A DNA stretch of 64,000 nt from Apium graveolens (Eukaryota > Streptophyta > Magnoliopsida > Apiales > Apiaceae). The first letter of the stretch is position 1, and each line of letters opens with the position of its first letter. Made by a program: the position numbers and the translations under genes. The notes below the pieces were generated by a model. The model made no database searches and was not told the DNA's origin. It saw only the letters and a list, made by a program, of their open reading frames with translations. The stretch covers positions 1-64,000 of the forward strand of contig NW_027420698.1 in assembly GCF_009905375.1 (NCBI RefSeq), read 5' to 3'. This document shows positions 58,794-64,000 of this stretch, piece by piece.

Positions 58794-60168
58794 CACTACT
58801 AGAAATAGTGCCTACAACATCACCCATTTAACATCGGTTAGAAATGTCACCGATGTTAAAAGCAGTTTTAACATCGGTTACTTTAAAATCGATGTTAAAG
58901 GTGTTGTAAGACATCAGTATCGAAACCAACCGATGTCTATAATCATTTTTTTTAAATAAAATAAAAAACGCCCGCTTCATTCTTTCCCCCGTTAATATAC
59001 CAAGAAATTCCCCGTTAACCAAATTTTTTATTTTCAGTTTCCCCCCATTAACCAAAACAGTTTCCCCCCTCTCCCTCTCTCTCAGCTCTCTCATTCTCTC
59101 ATCTCTCTCTCATTCTCTCTTCTCCTCTCTTCTGTCTTCTCTCTCACTGTCTTGTCTCTCTTCTCTCTTCTCTCTCATTTCTCACTGTCTCTCTTCTCAC
59201 TCACTCTCTTTAACCTAAAACCCCTAAAATTTATATGAATTAATAAACTCGATTAATTCATAAATCGAGGTTGATTGGTGCTGAAGAGCCTTGAAGGAAG
59301 TCTGGACCACTCGATTTGTGTGTGAAAAGTATGTTTTTTCGAATTTTATTTCAAATTTTATGTTTTGATTTTAATCGAGTTCGTTTTTTCTATTTTATGT
59401 TTTTTCGAGTTTGATTTTAGGTCTCTGGAGCTGGGTTTGGTTAATCTTGCTCGATTAGGTAAGATTTCACACGCATTTGTATATTTTTTTACTTTTATAG
59501 ATGCATGTGTTCCTCTTTGTTCTTGTTTAATTTTAATAGACGCATGTGTATGGATCCTGTTTAGTTTATGTTCAGTATGTTCTTGTTCTTGTTATGTTTA
59601 GTTTATGTTGTTTATTTTGGTTTCCTCACTGTATGTTTCTGTTCTTGTTTATGTTCTTGTTTATGTTCTTGTTTAGTTTAGGTATGGAATTGTATATGCG
59701 TAAACATGTGTAGCTGTAATAATTAATTTATATGTTTAATTATGCGTGTTACAAGCATTCATCATGTAGACCTCATTTGGCATATATCTGATTTGGCATA
59801 CATCATTTGACAAATTTTGTGTGACAGGAGTGCTTACTGGGTCTTCTGGAGTCGAAGACAATGATTTATGTAACTCATCAAGTTGAGTTTCTACCTGTTG
59901 TAGACCTCATCCTGGTGAGCTAGACTTCTTCTTTGTCTCTTTCATCATTATATGTGATCATATATTTTGAGATAATTCCATCTTATTAGGTTATGAAAGA
60001 TGGTCGGATCACACAATCCGAAAAATATGGCAAATTACTTGATTCAGGGAAGGAATTTATTGAACTTGTGGGTGCACATAAGACAGCTTTATCTGCACTC
60101 ATCTCTTTAGATGCTGGGCCAGCTTTCTAAATCTTCTAATCTCGGTGAGAATAGAGTACAGGGAGTTT
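58794..60168 (+). mobile_element. Left part of CACTA C, copy 2
   Basis: CACTACTAGAAATAGTGCCT with the same left flank (CAAT) as at 13815, ACATCGGTT subterminal motifs, pyrimidine leader (58965-59225) and ABCC exons. Interrupted at 60170 by Copia-3; the rest must lie beyond the window. Confidence 0.85.
59828..60164 (+). pseudogene. ABCC transporter fragment, copy 2
   Basis: Exon 59828-59914 (ECLLGLLESKTMIYVTHQ) and the start of the next exon from 59990 (VMKDGRITQSEKYGKLLDSG) with the same splice borders as 14842-15004. An extra T in CCAGCTTTCTAAATC shifts the frame near 60120, and Copia-3 cuts the exon at 60169. Confidence 0.85.
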
Positions 60169-60169
60169 T

Positions 60170-60448
60170 TGATAGATATGAACCAGATATACACACACAT
60201 ATAACAGAAAGAACAACGAAAAATGCAAGTTGCTGATATTACTTCTTAAAGATAAAACAGTACAATAAGGAAACTAAATAACGAAATACAACGTTCTCTA
60301 AAAACACTCCTGCAAACTCTCCATGAGTCCTACACGTACGCAACTCTCTTATAAAACTGAAACAAACTATGACTTATTCTTGCTGCTACAAACCAGGACA
60401 ACAGCTATTTTATTTAAAACATACTAAACTTAGATTATAAACCCAACA
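60170..60448 (-). repeat. Copia-3 3' LTR
   Basis: 279 bp. On the minus strand it starts TGTTGGGTTTATAATC and ends CATATCTATCA, i.e. TG...CA. A polypurine tract TAAGGAGGAATA lies at 60449-60460. Confidence 0.9.
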
Positions 60449-60462
60449 TATTCCTCCTTAAT

Positions 60463-63400
60463 CTAAGTTGAGTTCTGCAGATTCTGAATCCCCAGTAACG
60501 CGCGCATTCTTTCAAACTTCGTCACAGACATCGCTTTGGTCAAGACATCAGCACGCTGCTCCTCCGTACGCACATGTTTTATGACAATTTCCCCCCGTTC
60601 AACACACTCGCGAATAAAGTGATATCGTATGTCTATGTGTTTACTTCGACCGTGGAAAACCGGATTCTTAGCAAGGTCAATCGCTGATTTGTTGTCAACA
60701 TAAATCACCACAGGACTGCGATTTGTATCAGTAATTTGGCTCAGCAGATTCCTCAACCACACACCTTGGCATGCCGCAGCAGTGGCCGCCATAAATTCAG
60801 CCTCGCACGAAGATAATGCAACACAACGCTGTTTTTGTGAAACCCATGTAATCAAGCACTCGTCCAGGTAGAAAGCCAACCCACCTGTGCTTCTCCGGTC
60901 ATCAACATTACCTCCCAAGTCACTATCCGAGTAGTCACTATCCGAGTACCCACACAACAGATAATTTCCCTTTCCTTGAGTGTATATCAGCCCGAACTCC
61001 ATTGTTCCCTTGATATATCGCAGAATTCTTTTCACTGCATTCAAATGCAACACAGTTGGTCGTTCCATGTAGCGACTCACGATCCCCACTGCATAAGCAA
61101 TGTCAGGACGTGTAAGTACTAAATATCTCAGTCCTCCCACGATTGATTTGAATTCAGTTGGGTTGACTGCCTTGCCCTTTTCATCCTTCACTAGCTGCAA
61201 TTTTGGTTCCATAGGATACTTCGGGGAATTGCAACCCAACATTCCAGATTTCTCAAGTAATTTCCGTGCATAGGCAGATTGTCTGAGCTCGATACGACCC
61301 TCCTTTTGATCCACCTAGATGCCTAAATAGTATGCCAATTTGCCGAGATCGCTCATGTCAAATTCCTCTCCCATCTGCCTTTTGAATTTATTAATCATTG
61401 ATACGCTTGTTCCTGTGACAAGAAGGTCATCAACATAAACACCAATAATCAGCGCTTCTTCTCCTTCCCTCTTCGTATATACAGTGTGTTCATAAGGACA
61501 CTTGGTGAATCCAATCCTTTTAAGATATTTGCTTAGACGAGCATACCAAGCCCGGGGTGCCTGTCGTAATCCATATAGCGCTTTGACCAACTTGTAGACT
61601 AACCCTTCTTTGTTTGGTTCAATAAAGCCTTCAGGTTGGGTCACATAAACAGTTTCTTCTAAATCTCCGTTAAGAAAGGCCGATTTTACATCTAAGTGAT
61701 GTACTTCCCACTTCTTTTTTGCTGCAAGCGCCAATAGTAAACGCACCGTTTCAAGACGTGTCACAGGTGCAAATACCTCTTCAAAATCAATCCCTTACTT
61801 CTGTACATATCCCTTGGTGACTAACCTCGCTTTGTGTTTGATCACCTCTCTAGTCGTATCTCGTTTAAGTTTATACACCCATTTCAGACGCACTGCCTTG
61901 TATCCCTTCGGGAGTTCCACCAAAGTCCATGTGTTGTTTCTCTCAATCGCACTAATCTCGTTCTTCATTGCTTATTCCCAGGCTGGGTCTTTAACAGCTT
62001 CACTGTAATTCATAGGTTCATCAACTCCTAACATAAACAATTCATTTTCAGCTTCGACTTCTTCTGTCTCGTCATAGATTTCACTTAGTAAACGAAATTT
62101 GGTTGGAACACTGCTACTACCACTAGATGAGCTGCTACTCTGTTCAGTACTGAGACTTTCAGAAAGATTACCGTCACCGTGAGAGAGAGTACTGCCACCA
62201 CTCATTGACACCTGGTATGGACTATTTTCCCCATTTCCTGACACTTCCTCGCTAGTTTCAGTGTTAGTCTCACTAGCAGATCCCTCCCCACCACCAGATT
62301 GACGAGTTCCCAGTACCACAAACGAGCCATGAATCTGAGAGTCTTCTCTTTGTCCTTGTTTATCCCACAACCAAGCTCGCTGTTCTTCAAAAATGACATC
62401 CCGACTTACATGTATCTGTCCAGATATAGGATCGTAAAGTCGGTACGCTTTAGTTCCAGGCTCTTTACCGAGATGTACAATGAATTTACTGCGATCACTA
62501 AGCTTCGTCGTATGGACGCTCGGTAACTTCATGTGAGTCACGCATCCGAACACTCTAATGTGATTTACATCCGGTTTAATTCCTTTCCAAGCTTCATAAG
62601 GTGTTTTGTCGGATAATGCTCTAGTAGGCAGTTTATTTAACAAATAAATGGAGTGGCGTACAGCTTCTCCCCAGAACAAGGCAGGCATGTGCATCTCTTT
62701 TAACAGACTCCGAGCCATTGCAACCACAGTTCGATTTCGTCGCTCTACGACCCCATTTTGTTGCGGGGTGTAGGGTGCTGTGAAATGTCGACTTATACCA
62801 GCACTTTCACAATAGACTGTAAACTCATTAGAAGTAAATTTTCCCCCTCTATCTGTTCGAAATACTTTAATCTCCTTGCCTGAGTCTTTCTCAACCTTAA
62901 CTCTGAACCTTTGGAAAGCTTCCAACGCCTCGCTTTTGTTTTTCAGTAGGAAAACCCACATCATACGACTAAAATCGTCAACAAGTAAAAAGAAATATTG
63001 GTTACCTGCTGTTGTCCTTGGTGTTATGGGTCCACAAAGATCCCCATGAATTAATTCCAGAGGCTGTTTGGCTTGAAACTCCGTCTGGAGAGGAAAAGGT
63101 TGTCTGGCTTGTTTTGACAGTAAGCACCCATCACAAACTTCCTTTGGTAAGACAAACTCAGGAAGGCCATATACCATTTTACTAGTTGACATCATCTTCA
63201 TGGCTCCAAAATTAACATGGCCGAGTCGTGCGTGCCACAACCATGTTGACTCCTCTGTTGTTGTCAACAAACAGATAGGCCTGACTGTCTCGAGAATAAT
63301 TTTATATAGTCTATTTGATGAGCGCTGCACTTTCATAATTAATCTGTCACGTTCATCATATATCCATAAAAACGTACCTTTAAAAACAACCTTTTTCCCG

Positions 63401-64000
63401 TTCTCTGACAACTGACCAAGTGATATGATGGAGTTACACAGGCTTGGTATATAATAGACGTCGTGAAAGATGAGCTCCTCTCCATTTTTGCATTTGAATC
63501 CAACTGACCCCCTTCCTTGTATTTCAACAGTGGACCCGTCGCCAAATCTCACCTGACCCATTACTCCTTCATCCAGACTCTTAAATTTTGATCTATATCC
63601 CGTCATATGATTAGAGGCTCCGTTGTCTATATACCACATATTAGATTCTCCCAATTTCTCAGCAGTTGCGCTCAGCCTTGGTCGTACAGTTTGTTCATTA
63701 AGCATCAATTCTTTCTTTGTTTCTTTCATGTGTTCAACCATCAACAAGGCTGGCTCATCGTCATCATGAATGCGTGTCAGATTCACTTCCGTTTTCTGAT
63801 CCTTGTCTTTACCTCGACGAGGCTTACGACACTCCGCCGCATAATGTCCGTATAGATGGCAGTTAAAGCACTTAACCTTACTTCTGTCACCTCTGATCGT
63901 TCGTCCTGCCTCACCCCTATAATTACTAATGTTTCCTTGGTACCTAGACCCAGATTGCGTATCTGCCTTGTTTGATCTCTTCAACCATTCCTCTCTTGTG
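60463..64000 (-). pseudogene. Copia-3 gag-pol, three nonsense codons, no frameshift
   Basis: One frame is kept from 64000 to 60463, interrupted only by TAA at 61972-61974, TAA at 61795-61797 and TAG at 61315-61317. Visible, counting residue 1 at 63984 (the frame continues upstream as REEWLKRSNK): zinc knuckle CFNCHLYGHYAAEC 39-52, protease IDNGAS with D120, integrase D315, D378 and E414 with correct 35-residue spacing, reverse transcriptase with VYVDDLLVTG (61315-61764 part), and RNase H with SSCEAEFMAATAAACQGVWL. The residue after GG in TDRGGKF is lysine where the relatives have glutamate. RNase H has a duplicated block (YSDSDYSDSDLGG). Translation would end before RT, so not autonomous. Confidence 0.93.

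Larger units (their letters stand above)
46771..60168. repeat. Segmental duplication, copy 2
   Basis: Same order and orientation as 6711-15178, offset by about 40.06 kb on the left and 44.98 kb at C's left end because of Copia-2 and small indels. It holds the Copia-4 5' part, PHO1 and unknown exons, the F-box-like exon missing in copy 1, the AT-rich block, the truncated MITE and the left part of C. Confidence 0.9.
60170..64000 (-). mobile_element. Copia-3, Ty1/copia element, 3' part (runs off window)
   Basis: The 3' LTR is complete; gag begins beyond base 64000 and the 5' LTR is not visible. The putative left TSD is GTTTT (60165-60169); its partner is outside the window. Related to Copia-2 across gag-pol but clearly a different family by LTR sequence. 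Confidence 0.93.

Noticed and set aside
1..64000. tRNA, rRNA or snRNA genes
   Set aside because: None recognised by eye on either strand; the initiator tRNA-Met matches are retrotransposon primer binding sites.

Overview
The window is plant nuclear DNA, most likely from a eudicot with a large, AT-rich, transposon-filled genome. The evidence is Ty1/copia retrotransposons primed by initiator tRNA-Met, several CACTA (En/Spm-type) DNA transposons, and intron-containing fragments of plant-specific families (SINAT, CDKA, ABCC transporter, PHO1, bHLH). I see no complete host gene, no RNA gene, and no prokaryotic or organellar sequence.

Layout. 1-6710 is the right part of a CACTA element (A): a GA-rich leader, about 28 tandem copies of a ~173-bp satellite monomer, and a subterminal region ending in a TIR. 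6711-15178 is one copy of a segmental duplication. It holds a Copia 5' LTR stub, PHO1 and other exon fragments, AT-rich DNA, a truncated MULE-type MITE and the left end of CACTA C. 13815-29877 is bounded by the two ends of C. It encloses D-type ends (16436 and 28239) and, inside these, a complete CACTA B (19976-27125, TSD TCA) that carries its own ~8.5-copy array of the same satellite. The nest contains captured fragments of ABCC, SINAT, CDKA, bHLH and unknown genes. 29878-44238 is decayed DNA with small elements: a CACTA remnant, a MULE MITE, a TTCGGAT-rich insertion, a possible solo LTR and a third diverged patch of the satellite. 44239-47288 is a decayed Copia. 46771-60168 is the second copy of the duplication, interrupted by a young Copia (50244-55118). 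At 60170 a third Copia begins and runs off the window.

How the pieces relate. Two CACTA elements (A and B) share one plan: TIR, subterminal ACAACGG-type repeats, satellite array, GA-rich leader, gene on the minus strand. The array differs in length, and A shows an 11-monomer higher-order repeat. The captured exons keep introns, so capture was at DNA level. In one place two exons of an unknown protein are joined in phase to the CDKA kinase exon, and B later inserted into that chimeric gene. The duplicated copy supplies empty sites that order events: Copia-4 inserted first, then the duplication occurred, then CACTA A, Copia-2 and Copia-3 inserted independently.

Limits. Everything was read by eye, without alignment or database search. 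Percent identities are estimates except the directly counted LTR pair. Gene names for captured pieces rest on remembered family motifs.
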